The notes under the pieces: generated by a model
The model's database searches: none
What the model was told of the DNA's origin: nothing
What the model saw: only the letters and a program-made list of their open reading frames with translations
NCBI RefSeq assembly: GCF_030730865.1
Contig: NZ_JAVALZ010000003.1
Span: forward strand, 1-64,000
Length of the DNA: 64,000 nt
Origin: Uliginosibacterium sp. 31-16
Lineage (GTDB): Bacteria; Pseudomonadota; Gammaproteobacteria; Burkholderiales; Rhodocyclaceae
Reading direction: 5' to 3'
In this document: in pieces, positions 25,955-34,126 of the stretch
How positions within the stretch are numbered: position 1 is the first letter of the stretch
How the letters are laid out: every line of letters begins with the position of its first letter
Made by a program: the position numbers and the translations under genes

Positions 25955-26353
25955 ATGAGTCTGAATTTCCACACGGCCCGCCGGGCATTCCTGAATCTGG
26001 GCCTGGTGACGGGGCTGGCGCTATTGACGGCCTGCGGTGGCGGATTGGGGAGCACCAGTGACGATGAGCTCAGTATCGATACGCTGACCTGGTCGCCTTC
26101 TGCCCCCACCAGCGGAGTTCCCGTGTCCGCCGTGGCAACGGTCAGCTATTCCGGCACGATCACCTCCAGCGACATCAGCTACGCCTGGACCCAGACCTCC
26201 GGCCCCAGCGTCACCCTGGTCAACAGCACTGCCGCCACGGTCTATTTCACCGCGCCGACGGTGAGCACCAGTTCTGAGATCGTCCTCACCCTGACCGTCA
26301 GTGCCAACGACGTGAGTGCCTTGAAGAGTGTGACCATCACGGTCAGCCCCTGA
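25955..26353 (+). CDS. Lipoprotein with one PKD/Ig-like domain
   Basis: A 132-residue lipoprotein. The signal peptide ends LLTACGGG, so Cys after ALLTA is lipidated. The mature part is one beta-sandwich domain (LTWSPSAPTSGVPVSAVATVSYSG, YAWTQTSGPSVTL, LTLTVSANDVSALKSVTITV) of the PKD/REJ-like type, a common extracellular adhesion or spacer module. ATG 25955 follows GGAGG at 25939-25943. A weak hairpin with a T-rich tail (25821-25852) may separate it from the che operon. It shares its CGGG lipobox style with the poly-Ser lipoprotein at 28802. Confidence 0.75.
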   Translation: MSLNFHTARRAFLNLGLVTGLALLTACGGGLGSTSDDELSIDTLTWSPSAPTSGVPVSAVATVSYSGTITSSDISYAWTQTSGPSVTLVNSTAATVYFTAPTVSTSSEIVLTLTVSANDVSALKSVTITVSP

Positions 26354-26377
26354 TTCGGGATTTTCACCCGGTATCGT

Positions 26378-26487
26378 GAAGACCCGCTTCTGGCGGGCTT
26401 CTTCAAGGCATGGCCGCGCACAGTGGCGTCGGGCAAGGCTGAGCGCCGGTGCATGCTGAAGAGTGAGGCGGGGTGCGGGTGTTCAGG
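26378..26487. repeat. Dispersed repeat copy
   Basis: Begins GAAGACCCGCTTCTGGCGGGCTTCTTC, itself a hairpin, and ends GTGCGGGTGTTCAGG. The ends match the copy at 44251-44320 in the same relative orientation. It fills the gap between two convergent genes. Confidence 0.6.
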
Positions 26488-26508
26488 CATGTCCGCTGCG
26501 CCTCTCGA

Positions 26509-27222
26509 TCAGGTTGAGATCGTCTTCTGATAACGCCGGATCGCTGCCAGCGAGCCGGCCGCGCTGTGGCGGATCTGGCTGTCGTCGTAACGATGCTCTG
26601 CGCCCACCGGGCAGGCACTGCGTGCCGTGCAGCCCAGCGCGCAGGTGGAGTCCGGCGCGAGTCGGCCGGCGTTGCAGGCGGCCAGATTGACCGTGCCACC
26701 CGCCAGCGCATTGGCCGGGCAGGCGGTGATGCACGGCTTGTCAGCACAGCCGTCGCAGGGGTAGCCGTTGTCGACCGGTGCGGATGCAGGCAGATCCGTA
26801 TCGGTCAAAATCACCGCGCGATAGGCAAACCAGCTGCCCCACACCGCATCAATGCCGACCATGAAAGGCGCAGCCCGATGCCAGCCGGCAATCTTGCCCA
26901 GGCGTTGCAGGCCGATGTGCTGCGAGCCGAGGCTCTGCGGAAACACGAAGCGCGCGCGTGTCGCCGGCAAGGCTTGCGCCAGCCAGCGCTCCACCGTGCG
27001 CACGCTGTATTCGTCGATCGGGTGTGCGCTGCGGATGCCCTCGGCCTGCACGCATTCCCACAGGCGTCGCCCGGCGTGGCCAAACAGGATCAGCTGGCGC
27101 TCATGTGCGGCGGGTTGCAGCGGCGCGAGCAGCTCGGCGGGCAGGTCGGCGAGATTGAAAACATGCTGGCGATTGAGGCCGGCGTTGTTCAGAAAATCTG
27201 CGCCGGGAAGCGGCTGATTCAT
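26509..27222 (-). CDS. QueG-like 4Fe-4S protein
   Basis: A 237-residue soluble protein. The C-terminal part has two 4Fe-4S sites: C156-x2-C159-x4-C164-x3-C168 (CDGCADKPCITACP) and C183, C194, C198, C204. The region before it, WFAYRAVILTD, resembles the epoxyqueuosine reductase family, but the chain is shorter and lacks most of its N-terminal cobalamin-binding domain. The reaction is unknown. The ATG at 27222 overlaps the stop of the upstream exonuclease gene (ATGA), so the two are translationally coupled. A longer reading frame to 27561 lies inside that gene and is rejected. Confidence 0.75.
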   Translation of the reverse strand: MNQPLPGADFLNNAGLNRQHVFNLADLPAELLAPLQPAAHERQLILFGHAGRRLWECVQAEGIRSAHPIDEYSVRTVERWLAQALPATRARFVFPQSLGSQHIGLQRLGKIAGWHRAAPFMVGIDAVWGSWFAYRAVILTDTDLPASAPVDNGYPCDGCADKPCITACPANALAGGTVNLAACNAGRLAPDSTCALGCTARSACPVGAEHRYDDSQIRHSAAGSLAAIRRYQKTIST

Positions 27223-27824
27223 GTCGCCGGGCCGCGCCGGATGCCTTCCAGCACCATGAGCGCGGCATAGGCATCGTTGGCGGCGTAGAGCAATTGCGCT
27301 GCTGAAAGCTCGCGCAGCGCCCAGTTTGTGGTGGTGATTTTTTTCGATTTGTGAAAGCGCTGGCCGAGGACCAGGCCGACCGCCGCGCGCACGCCCATGT
27401 CGCCGCTGTAGCCGCCCTTGCGGAAGATGATGTCCAGATCCAGCACGCCCGCCAGCGTTACGCCGAATTTCTGGCGCATCTGGCTGTTGTCCGACTTCAG
27501 GCCAAAGCCCGCCTTGATCAGCGCGGCCGATTCGAGCAGCGGCGTCACGGCTGCGCGGCATGCTGCGTGATGCGTCTGGAAGATGAAAGCCTTGTCGGCC
27601 AGCGCGAACTGCAGCACGTGCGGCCCGTCGCTCACATCGCCCACGCGGAAAGTCGGGCGCGATTCCGTATCAAAGCCCGCGCTGCCTGCGGCCAATATCT
27701 CCGCACACGCCGACGCAAATTCCTCCTCCGTGGCGGGCACGACGATCTGCGCCAGCGTCAGCGCCGGGAAAGGCGGCAAGAGCGCGGTTTCTTCTTTTGA
27801 CGGGCCTTTTTTTTTCATCGACAT
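27219..27824 (-). CDS. RNase D-like 3'-5' exonuclease
   Basis: A 201-residue DEDDy exonuclease domain without the HRDC domain of full RNase D. Exo I is GFDTESRP (D and E), Exo II is in FGLKSDNSQM and Exo III is YAANDAYAAL (Y and D). It probably trims RNA or DNA 3' ends. It lies 6 bases after the methyltransferase gene and overlaps the Fe-S protein gene by 4 bases. Confidence 0.87.
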   Translation of the reverse strand: MSMKKKGPSKEETALLPPFPALTLAQIVVPATEEEFASACAEILAAGSAGFDTESRPTFRVGDVSDGPHVLQFALADKAFIFQTHHAACRAAVTPLLESAALIKAGFGLKSDNSQMRQKFGVTLAGVLDLDIIFRKGGYSGDMGVRAAVGLVLGQRFHKSKKITTTNWALRELSAAQLLYAANDAYAALMVLEGIRRGPAT

Positions 27825-27830
27825 TCCCGC

Positions 27831-28418
27831 TCAGATCGCCTTGCGGCCGATGAACTGGATGACCGAAGCGTGCCCCGTGTGGTGCGAACCTTCGATCACC
27901 TCGCGCTCGATGTGCTGCAACAGCACCGGCTCCAGTCCCGCAAAGCCTTGCGTGATCTTGGCCAGACTCATCAGCATGTCCACATCTTTCGGCCCGCCAC
28001 TGGCGTAGGCCAGCTGCTCCTCGGCATAGGCTTCCAGCTGCACCAGGCCGCCGGGCACCAGACTGTCCACCAGCAGCGGATAGAGTCGCCCGCGAATGCT
28101 GCCCGGCAGGTGGGCGAAGATCGATACCACCGCGCCGTACTGCGCCGGGGCGGGGGTGAATTGTGCGAGATCGGCCACTTCTGTGTGAATCTCGACATTC
28201 CGCGCACTGGCCAGCGCCTGCGCCTTGCGCAGCCCGACCGCTGAAGCATCCACGCCCAGCACCTGCAGCCCCAGCCCGGCGAGGAAGACTGCATTGCGTC
28301 CTTCTCCCTCGGCCAGCGACAGCACCGGCCCGCTCAGGCGATGAGCATGCTCGGCAAGAAAACTGTTCGGCGCAGTGCCATAGACATACTCGGTGGCGGC
28401 GTAGCGTTCATCCCACAT
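27831..28418 (-). CDS. Class I SAM-dependent methyltransferase (TehB-like)
   Basis: A 195-residue Rossmann methyltransferase starting MWDERYAATEYVYGTAPN. Motif I is LSLAEGEGRNAVFLA, followed by GVDASAVGLRKAQALA, VADLAQF and a late AYAEEQLAYASGGPKD. This matches the small TehB-like group, whose substrates range from tellurite to thiols; the substrate here cannot be told. It is the first gene of a three-gene minus-strand operon with the exonuclease and Fe-S protein. Confidence 0.86.
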   Translation of the reverse strand: MWDERYAATEYVYGTAPNSFLAEHAHRLSGPVLSLAEGEGRNAVFLAGLGLQVLGVDASAVGLRKAQALASARNVEIHTEVADLAQFTPAPAQYGAVVSIFAHLPGSIRGRLYPLLVDSLVPGGLVQLEAYAEEQLAYASGGPKDVDMLMSLAKITQGFAGLEPVLLQHIEREVIEGSHHTGHASVIQFIGRKAI

Positions 28419-28801
28419 GGTGGTCTCCGGACTGGGGAAACGGGGTCATCAGCGTGCTCCTTGTTGCGGTGGGTGGGGGTTGCCGGATTATGACCGAAAC
28501 CTCAGGAGGCGCCGAGATCATGTCAGGTCCACTGACAAGCGCAGACCGCTGCTGCGATCGCTTGGCCTGCCGGTTCGGTCTGTCACGCGCGAGGCTTCAT
28601 TTTTCCGGATGAATCTGCAAGTTTCAGGATGAATCAGGAAGCTGAAATGGCATGAGACTGACATAGTCCGAATCACCTTCAGCCGCTTCAGTGGCAGCCA
28701 GGAAGGGATTTCTGCAGCAAAGATCATCGTTTCCAAAATCACTCTGGTGAGGGCCGGCAGACCGCTGCCGTGGCGCTTGCCTTCCTGTCAGGAGTATTTC
28801 A
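28419..28801. other. Intergenic region between divergent genes
   Basis: About 380 bases between the minus-strand methyltransferase and the plus-strand poly-Ser lipoprotein, so it should hold both promoters. I see no convincing promoter boxes. GGATGAATC occurs twice, at 28607-28615 and 28628-28636. Short open frames here lack ribosome sites and family resemblance. Confidence 0.4.
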
Positions 28802-29659
28802 ATGATTCCCTTTAAAAAAGCGGCAACACCGCTGCTGGTATTCGCCATGCTGGCAACAATGGCGGCGTGTGGCGGTGGATCCAATGATGACGACGACCAG
28901 AGCGGCGTGTCCGGCCGTCCCGGCAGCAGCTCGTCGTCTTCGAGCTCTGGAGGCTCATCCTCATCCAGCTCCAGCAGTTCGTCGTCGAGTTCGAGCAGTT
29001 CCTCCTCGTCGAGTTCCAGCAGCTCCTCGTCTTCAAGCTCCAGCAGTTCCTCGTCTGGTGGTTACACCCCCAACGGAGGTGAGGTGGCGTACTACATCAA
29101 GATGAATAATGCGGGAGGCGATCTGCCGTTCTCTGCCACGACCTGGTATTGCGTGCGGGACACGCGGACTGGCTACGTCTGGCTGAGCTATCCACTGGAA
29201 AAACTGGTGACCGGTATTTCCGACAGCAAGGGACAGCTGACAAACTACACGGCCAAGTATCCGGGTGGTAGCGGGGCCGGAGCATATGGCGACGCCAACG
29301 ATGCCACCGGCGTGGCGGCGAAGGTCAATGCGCTGCATCCCTGCGGCAAGAGCAACTGGGCGCTGCCGACGCCGCTGGAAGCCGACAGTCTGTGGCAGAT
29401 CATGGGCTCGGGCCCGGCGATCAATACGGCCTATTTCGAAGGTCTCCGGGACAGTATCCAGAGCGGTACTCTGAGCAACGGCACCGCGTTCAGTGAGGTT
29501 GATATCTGGACCAACTTTGAAAACACGGGAACCGATGAGACGTCGCTGGGCTCTGGTGGTGCAGAAATGTATTACTCGGCAGAGACGCGCCCGGCGGGTT
29601 ACCACGGCACCGGGGTGTCACGTGGCGGAACATACGAAGTCATGTTCCTCGCCAAATAA
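28802..29659 (+). CDS. Poly-serine-linker lipoprotein with DUF1566-like domain
   Basis: A 285-residue lipoprotein: the signal peptide ends MAACGGG (lipid on Cys), an acidic patch NDDDDQ follows, then a linker of 8 Ser, GG and 34 consecutive Ser (28955-29056). The C-terminal domain (about 90-285) contains NWALPTPLEADSLWQIM, the WRLPT-like signature of DUF1566/Lcl-type extracellular domains, with two cysteines (WYCVRD, HPCGKSNW). The Ser tract uses mixed codons of both families. Poly-Ser linkers separate domains of cell-surface and polysaccharide-active proteins. AGGAG precedes the ATG, and a terminator follows at 29751. Confidence 0.82.
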   Translation: MIPFKKAATPLLVFAMLATMAACGGGSNDDDDQSGVSGRPGSSSSSSSSGGSSSSSSSSSSSSSSSSSSSSSSSSSSSSSSSSSSGGYTPNGGEVAYYIKMNNAGGDLPFSATTWYCVRDTRTGYVWLSYPLEKLVTGISDSKGQLTNYTAKYPGGSGAGAYGDANDATGVAAKVNALHPCGKSNWALPTPLEADSLWQIMGSGPAINTAYFEGLRDSIQSGTLSNGTAFSEVDIWTNFENTGTDETSLGSGGAEMYYSAETRPAGYHGTGVSRGGTYEVMFLAK

Positions 29660-29750
29660 GGTGCGGCTGAAAGCCTGATGCCGTAATGCAGTTCTGTCGC
29701 ACGTCCTGCATGGGCTGAACCGGGTATCAATGGTATTTTGCTGTGACGAC

Positions 29751-29778
29751 GCGGGGGCATTTTGCCCCCGCCGTTTTT
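29751..29778 (+). terminator. Rho-independent terminator
   Basis: GCGGGGGC (29751-29758) pairs with GCCCCCGC (29764-29771) around a 5-base loop and is followed by CGTTTTT. It faces plus-strand transcription from the poly-Ser lipoprotein; no T-run exists on the other strand. Confidence 0.88.
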
Positions 29779-29855
29779 CCCATGATGACCTTTGGATGGG
29801 GCTTGGCCAAGCGCAGGTGTGCCAGACATTCCGGCCTCCGGCTTGCGTGGCAGAC

Positions 29856-30107
29856 TCAGTGTTCGTCGTGTGCGCAGATGTGCTTCGGCGTGGTGTTGAA
29901 GCCGCTGTTGGCCGCAACGAATTTGCCTTTGTCCGCCAGAAAGTCGACCAGTGCGGCCGCGTCCATCCCTTCGGCGCTGCAGGTGTGAAAGCGTGCTTCA
30001 CGGCCAAAGCGCTCGACGATTGCCGCGCACAGGCTCTGGCGGGTGTAGGCCTCGGCCTGATCGAGCATCATGTGCAGGACGGCGTGACCATGAATGGATT
30101 CAGACAT
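29856..30107 (-). CDS. yecH: YecH-family (DUF2492) putative metal-binding protein
   Basis: An 83-residue soluble protein matching the YecH family along its length: SIHGHAVLHMMLDQAEAY, RFGREARFHTCSAEGMDAAALVDFLADKGKF and a C-terminal HICAHDEH. His and Cys residues are consistent with the metal binding suggested for the family. ATG 30107 follows GGAG on the minus strand; the upstream in-frame extension is rejected. Confidence 0.87.
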   Translation of the reverse strand: MSESIHGHAVLHMMLDQAEAYTRQSLCAAIVERFGREARFHTCSAEGMDAAALVDFLADKGKFVAANSGFNTTPKHICAHDEH

Positions 30108-30235
30108 TGCTTCGGACTCCGGATTGAATGTGGACAGGCCGAAACTAGCATGAAGCGTTCCCGGCTTTTGCATTTACGAGTGCAAGCCTGAAGCTTTCCG
30201 GGGGTTTAACCCCGCCTTTCTGCACTGCATGCTGC

Positions 30236-30342
30236 AGAGCCGCTTCTGGCAAGGCGCGCAGGGCAGTGGGCCGCAAGTGCCGCTTGCAGTCTGGCTCGCA
30301 GGGTGGGCCTCCTGAAGAAGCCCGCCGGATGCGGGTCTTCAG
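30236..30342. repeat. Dispersed repeat copy
   Basis: Begins GAGCCGCTTCTGGC and ends CCCGCCGGATGCGGGTCTTCAG; both ends match other copies of the family (26378, 33993, 44251). Confidence 0.55.
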
Positions 30343-30368
30343 AAGGGGCGGGGGCGTGCAGCAGCAAA

Positions 30369-30400
30369 CAGGGCGAAATGCCGACGGCCATTTCGCCCTG
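30369..30400 (-). terminator. Hairpin, probable terminator of the Cache MCP gene
   Basis: CAGGGCGAAATG (30369-30380) pairs perfectly over 12 bp with CATTTCGCCCTG (30389-30400), with an 8-base loop. Read on the minus strand it follows the MCP stop by about 50 bases, but only a short TTTG comes after it, so termination may be weak. Confidence 0.6.
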
Positions 30401-30448
30401 CAAGGGTCCGGAAATCCGGTTGACGTGCCAGACGGGTTTCTGCCTGCG

Positions 30449-32086
30449 TCAGCAGCGGAAGCGGCTCACCAGCTCGCTCAGCGTGCCGGCGATTTTCTCC
30501 ATGCCCTTGGCCGTGTTGGCGGCTTCCTGAATCGCACCGGCGTTGGTTTCGACCATGCTGGCGATCTCTTCGACTTTCTGCGCGATGCTGTTGCTGGCCA
30601 TGCTCTGCTCGCGGGTCGACACGCTGACGTCGCGCACGCGCTCCAGGGTCAGGCGGGTGCCATCCTGAATCAGGCGCAGCGAGGCCGCCGCCGCTTCCGC
30701 CGCCTGCACCCCGGCTTCCACCTGGGGCAGGGCGTCGTTCATGACTCCGACCACGCTCACAGTTTCCGTCTGGATGCCGGCGATCATGGTCTCGATCTCC
30801 AGCGTGGCAGACGCCGTGCGTTCGGCCAGCTTGCGTACCTCGTCGGCCACCACGGCGAAGCCGCGTCCGGTTTCGCCCGCCCGCGCCGCCTCGATGGCCG
30901 CGTTGAGCGCGAGCAGATTGGTCTGCCCGGCGATTTCCTTGATCACGCCGGTGATCGACGAAATCTGTCCGGCCCGCTCCTCCAGTTTGTGGATGCCATC
31001 GGAAGCGCCGCTGACGCTGCCGGCAATATCCCGGATCCGCCCGGCGGCGGTTTCCACGCGCGACACGCCTTCCTCGGCCATGCGCACGGACTGGATCGAG
31101 TTCTCCTCCGAGTCGCGGCTATTGTCCGAGATGTGATTGATGCTGACCGTCATTTCCTCGATCGCCGCCGCCATTGAAGAGGTCGCTTCGGCCTGGCGCT
31201 GCGAGGCGTCGGCCACGTCGTTCGATACCGTGCTGATGCTGTCAGCGTCCTGCACGAGTTGTGTGGCAATCCGGCCGATGTCGGCCACCATCTTGCGCAG
31301 CGCCGCGACGGTCTCGCCGATGGAATGCAGCATGCTGCCGCGTGGCGCATCCGGCATGTGTCCGCTCAGGTCACCTGCCGCGACACGATTCATGAAGGCG
31401 ATCGCCTCGGTCGGCTCGCCGCCCACCTGGCGCATCACGCCACGCGCGATCACGTAACCGAAACCGCCCAGCGCGAGCAGCAGCACGAACGCGAGTGACA
31501 GGTCGATCCACAGGCGCTGGGTCAGCTCCTTCTCCATCTTGTCGATGTAGATGCCGGTGCCGATCATCCAGCCCCAGGGCTCGAACTTCATGACGAACTG
31601 CAGCTTGGGCACCGCCACGTCGCTGCCCGGGCGCGGGAAGGACGATTCCACAAACGCGTGTGGCTGACTGGCGATGGCCGCCAGCAGATCCTTGACCGGA
31701 TAGCCGCCCTTGCCATCGCGGATCTTCTCGCGCAGATCCTGGCCGATCAGTTCCTTCTTGATGTGGAAGAGATTCACCCCTTCCAGGTTGTAGATGTAGA
31801 AATACTCGGTCTTGCCATCCGCCCCGCCGTAGCGGAAGCCGGCCGCCGCCTCCAGCGCAGCGGCCTGGGCCTGCTCGCGGCTGAGCTTGCCGGCCGCCTC
31901 CTGCTCCTGCAGCCGGGCGATCGTGGTGTAGAGCGCTTCGGTGACGGAGCGGATCTCCAGTTGGTGCCCCGCCGTCAGGTTGCGGCGGGCGTCCATCATC
32001 GAATAGGTGATCAGGACCAGTGTGCCGATCACCGAAATGGCGACCAGCAGCATGATCTTGGTTTTGAGTTTCATGTGCTCAAGCAT
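30449..32086 (-). CDS. Methyl-accepting chemotaxis protein with Cache sensor
   Basis: A 545-residue chemoreceptor. TM1 is at about 10-28. The periplasmic part (about 30-185) has the single-Cache signature: [38 protein letters not shown]-like and [20 protein letters not shown]2 (about 192-212), HAMP ([22 protein letters not shown]) and the signalling domain with [37 protein letters not shown] follow. sCache_2 domains usually bind small organic acids; the ligand here is unknown. AGAGGC precedes the ATG, and a FliA-like promoter lies 81 bases upstream. It is monocistronic. Confidence 0.93.
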   Translation of the reverse strand: MLEHMKLKTKIMLLVAISVIGTLVLITYSMMDARRNLTAGHQLEIRSVTEALYTTIARLQEQEAAGKLSREQAQAAALEAAAGFRYGGADGKTEYFYIYNLEGVNLFHIKKELIGQDLREKIRDGKGGYPVKDLLAAIASQPHAFVESSFPRPGSDVAVPKLQFVMKFEPWGWMIGTGIYIDKMEKELTQRLWIDLSLAFVLLLALGGFGYVIARGVMRQVGGEPTEAIAFMNRVAAGDLSGHMPDAPRGSMLHSIGETVAALRKMVADIGRIATQLVQDADSISTVSNDVADASQRQAEATSSMAAAIEEMTVSINHISDNSRDSEENSIQSVRMAEEGVSRVETAAGRIRDIAGSVSGASDGIHKLEERAGQISSITGVIKEIAGQTNLLALNAAIEAARAGETGRGFAVVADEVRKLAERTASATLEIETMIAGIQTETVSVVGVMNDALPQVEAGVQAAEAAAASLRLIQDGTRLTLERVRDVSVSTREQSMASNSIAQKVEEIASMVETNAGAIQEAANTAKGMEKIAGTLSELVSRFRC

Positions 32087-32166
32087 CGGTTTGCCTCTTT
32101 TATTGGCCGATCAGGCCTTTGTTGATACGCGCTCCGGAAAGGAGCTGTGCGATTCAGATCGGCAAT

Positions 32167-32194
32167 TTAACGGCAAGCGGATACCCACTCTTGC
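32167..32194 (-). promoter_or_regulatory. Probable FliA (sigma-28) promoter of the Cache MCP
   Basis: Read on the minus strand: GCAAGAGT, a 12-base spacer and GCCGTTAA. The -10 is identical to the site before the che cluster and the spacer is the same length; the -35 keeps CAAG. It lies 81 bases upstream of the MCP start. Confidence 0.55.
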
Positions 32195-32228
32195 GTCAGG
32201 GTAAACAGGGCTGGACGCTGGTGTCTTG

Positions 32229-32350
32229 CAGAAGAGGGCTGGAGAGTGGCTTGTGGCAATGGTCTCCGGCATGCCTGTGCGGAGAGGCTTGTCAGCAAAG
32301 GATTCCAGCGAAGGCTGTCTGCAGAGTAAGGCTGCTGGCGGCTCTTCAGG
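32229..32350. repeat. Divergent dispersed repeat copy
   Basis: Contains AGAAGAGGGCTGGAGAG, GGTCTCCGGCATGCC and a terminal GGCGGCTCTTCAGG, all found in other copies. It is less well conserved than the copies at 33013 and 33993. Confidence 0.42.
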
Positions 32351-32427
32351 CACTCTCGGGATGGCGGGCGCGTGATCACGCCCCGGAACTTTTCAGGAGC
32401 CAGGCCGCTGGGCAGCCCGCGCCGGGG

Positions 32428-32859
32428 TCATGAGGAAGCCGTCAGCGGCCTTCTGCTGCGCGCTTTGCGGCGCCAGATCGCGTAATAGATCAACCAGACC
32501 GGGAAGATCACCAGATTCATGACGAGAAAGGCACGCCAGCCTTCCGCGAAACCCTGGTTCAGGGTCACCGCCAACGCCACAAATTCCGCCCAGACCAGTG
32601 GCCCGATGATGAACATGACGAACCAGGTCTTCCTAACCCAGGGCTTGTGCTCCGTGCTGATGCTGGCCACCGCGTGCGCCTGGTCGATCGACGACTGAAA
32701 AGGGTCGCTGGGGCGATAAATGTAGGGCGTTTCATCCAGCGGCTCTGGCGTCTCCGGCTTCTCCGCCACCCGTGGTTTCGATGGCGTCAGGAAATCGGCC
32801 TGCGGGCCGTCGCCGGGCATTTCGACATAGACGTTACCGACCTTGATGCGCTGACTCAT
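32428..32859 (-). CDS. Small two-helix membrane protein of unknown function
   Basis: A 143-residue protein. The N-terminal 75 residues are soluble and Pro/acid-rich (MSQRIKVGNVYVEMPGDG, PETPEPLDETPYIYRPSDP). Two hydrophobic segments follow (about 82-103 and 112-130), and the C-terminus is strongly basic (RRKARSRRP). I do not recognise a family. ATG 32859 has no clear Shine-Dalgarno, and the frame stays open for 127 codons upstream without a better start. Confidence 0.6.
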   Translation of the reverse strand: MSQRIKVGNVYVEMPGDGPQADFLTPSKPRVAEKPETPEPLDETPYIYRPSDPFQSSIDQAHAVASISTEHKPWVRKTWFVMFIIGPLVWAEFVALAVTLNQGFAEGWRAFLVMNLVIFPVWLIYYAIWRRKARSRRPLTASS

Positions 32860-33012
32860 GGTGTCTGGAGGCAGAGTTTTTCGGAAAGGAATGATAGGCG
32901 CAAAAGCCCGCCGGAAAACAGCCGGATCATCGGGAAAGCGGCGGCGCCGTTGGCATACCGGAATGCGGCGGGTGCAACGCATTGTCGCGTGGATGCGTTT
33001 CTCGCCAGCCAG

Positions 33013-33124
33013 CCGAAGACCCGCATCCAGCAAGCCTCTGCAGGCAAGCATTCTGCGAGAGCGTATGCAGCAAGGCGGGTGGCGTGGCAGGGCTGGAGAA
33101 GTCCGTCGGGAGCAGGTCTTCAGG
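33013..33124. repeat. 112-base repeat, copy 1
   Basis: Aligns without gaps to 33993-34104, same orientation, with 18 mismatches in 112 positions by my count. Conserved blocks include CCGAAGAC at the start, AGCAAGCCTCTGCAGGCA, GGCAGGGCTGGAGA and TCTTCAGG at the end. Confidence 0.8.
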
Positions 33125-33223
33125 GGGCTGGGGACTCTGATCGTTTCCACGCCCTGCGTGGAAAGGTGACGCGCGGCGTTTTGTGCTTGAGTTTGTTGGG
33201 CGCCAGTTCGGACGCAGGTGCGA

Positions 33224-33258
33224 TCAAAAAAAGCGCCCACTGCGTGAGCAGTGGGCGC
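33224..33258 (-). terminator. Rho-independent terminator of the lipoprotein gene
   Basis: GCGCCCACTGC (33233-33243) pairs perfectly with GCAGTGGGCGC (33248-33258) around GTGA. On the minus strand the stem is followed by seven T. It lies 54 bases after the stop of the gene at 33312-33743. Confidence 0.93.
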
Positions 33259-33311
33259 CGTTTCCCCGAAGCTGACAACACACTAAGAAGCCACTGCGGA
33301 GGAACCCTTGA

Positions 33312-33743
33312 TCAAGGCTTGGCAGCGATCCAGTCGCTGGCCAGACCTTTTGCGCAATCTTCTTTCTTCTTCGCGGCGGCTTTTACCTGTGCCGGCTTTG
33401 CGTCTTTGGTCAGAGCAGGAACAGGACAGGTATAAAGTGGTTTGCCCTTATATGTCCACTGGCTCATACCGTCCTCGCGCTCGATGATTTGGTAGTCTCC
33501 CCCTGTCCTGTCTTCCGGCGCTGCAAAAAGGGGGCTGAATACTTTCAGGCAATCACGTACGCAAGCACTCTTGTTGGCCGCGTCTTTCTTGTATAGATAG
33601 GTTATGTCGCCGGAATTTGTGACCAGTGCATCCCCCTTGATTACCACAGGAGCGCTTGATGCCGGAATGCTGGGAGCGGAGCTGCAGGCCGCCAGAACAG
33701 CAAGACAAAGAAACGAGGCCGCGACGCCGTAGAATTTCTTCAT
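33312..33743 (-). CDS. COG4315-type lipoprotein (secreted repeat family)
   Basis: A 143-residue lipoprotein with lipobox VLAAC. The mature part resembles the Lipoprotein_15/COG4315 family: ITYLYKKDAANKSACVRDCLKVFSPL, then SQWTYKGKPLYTC. Family members usually read TLYxFxxD...CxGxCAxxWPPL and W.Y.GKPLY; the pattern is kept though divergent. Function is unknown in general. AGGAGGAG lies about 6 bases before the ATG, and an efficient terminator follows. It is monocistronic. Confidence 0.8.
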   Translation of the reverse strand: MKKFYGVAASFLCLAVLAACSSAPSIPASSAPVVIKGDALVTNSGDITYLYKKDAANKSACVRDCLKVFSPLFAAPEDRTGGDYQIIEREDGMSQWTYKGKPLYTCPVPALTKDAKPAQVKAAAKKKEDCAKGLASDWIAAKP

Positions 33744-34126
33744 GATTCTCCTCCTTATGTTGATGGTATTTTTCTGACCATAACCAGAAGCAATGGTTGG
33801 CCGTATTATTTCCCCAACAGGAGCGGTGCGCGTTATCGATTTTTTTTAACAACCATAATTAAAAAATTCAGATACGCCAGATCAATGTTCGGTGCCTGCT
33901 TGAGCTGCAGTGGGAAACCGGACGCAGGAGCGCCCAGCAAAGCGCTTCCACGCGGAGCGTGGGTGCGATCAAAATGTTTTTTAGCCCGCAGGCCGAAGAC
34001 TCTCATCCAGCAAGCCTCTGCAGGCAGCCTTTCTGCGAAGGCGCATGCAGAAAGACGGGGGGCACGGCAGGGCTGGAGAGGTCCGCCGGGCGCGGCTCTT
34101 CAGGCTGTGGGAACGATCATTGGTCG
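33744..34126. other. Intergenic region with repeat
   Basis: About 380 bases between two minus-strand lipoprotein genes. The part next to 33743 is AT-rich (about 33840-33870) and may hold the promoter of the 33312-33743 gene; the rest holds repeat copy 2 (33993-34104). Confidence 0.5.
33993..34104. repeat. 112-base repeat, copy 2
   Basis: Partner of 33013-33124. It contains GGAGAGGTCCGCCGGGCGCGG and CTCTTCAGG, which tie it to the wider palindromic family (5361, 44251). It lies just beyond the stop codon of the minus-strand gene at 34127-34663. Confidence 0.8.

Larger units (their letters stand above)
30108..30448. other. Intergenic region with repeat and hairpin
   Basis: About 340 bases between the yecH start and the 3' end of the Cache MCP. 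It holds a dispersed repeat copy (30236-30342), a terminator-like palindrome (30369-30400) and whatever promoter drives yecH. No gene is supported. Confidence 0.5.
32087..32427. other. Intergenic region upstream of the Cache MCP
   Basis: About 340 bases. The part next to the MCP holds its FliA-like promoter; the rest is largely a divergent copy of the dispersed repeat (32229-32350). No gene is supported. Confidence 0.5.
32860..33311. other. Intergenic region with repeat and terminator
   Basis: About 450 bases. It holds one copy of the 112-base repeat (33013-33124) and the terminator of the lipoprotein gene upstream on the minus strand (33224-33258). The remainder is GC-rich with no supported gene. 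Confidence 0.5.

Noticed and set aside
26509-27561. 350-codon reading of the QueG-like gene
   Set aside because: The extra N-terminal part lies inside the exonuclease gene in another frame; the ATG at 27222 is coupled to that gene's stop.
28955-29056. Poly-Ser tract as a phase-variable microsatellite
   Set aside because: Codons are mixed TCN/AGY with no perfect repeat unit, so slipped-strand variation is unlikely.
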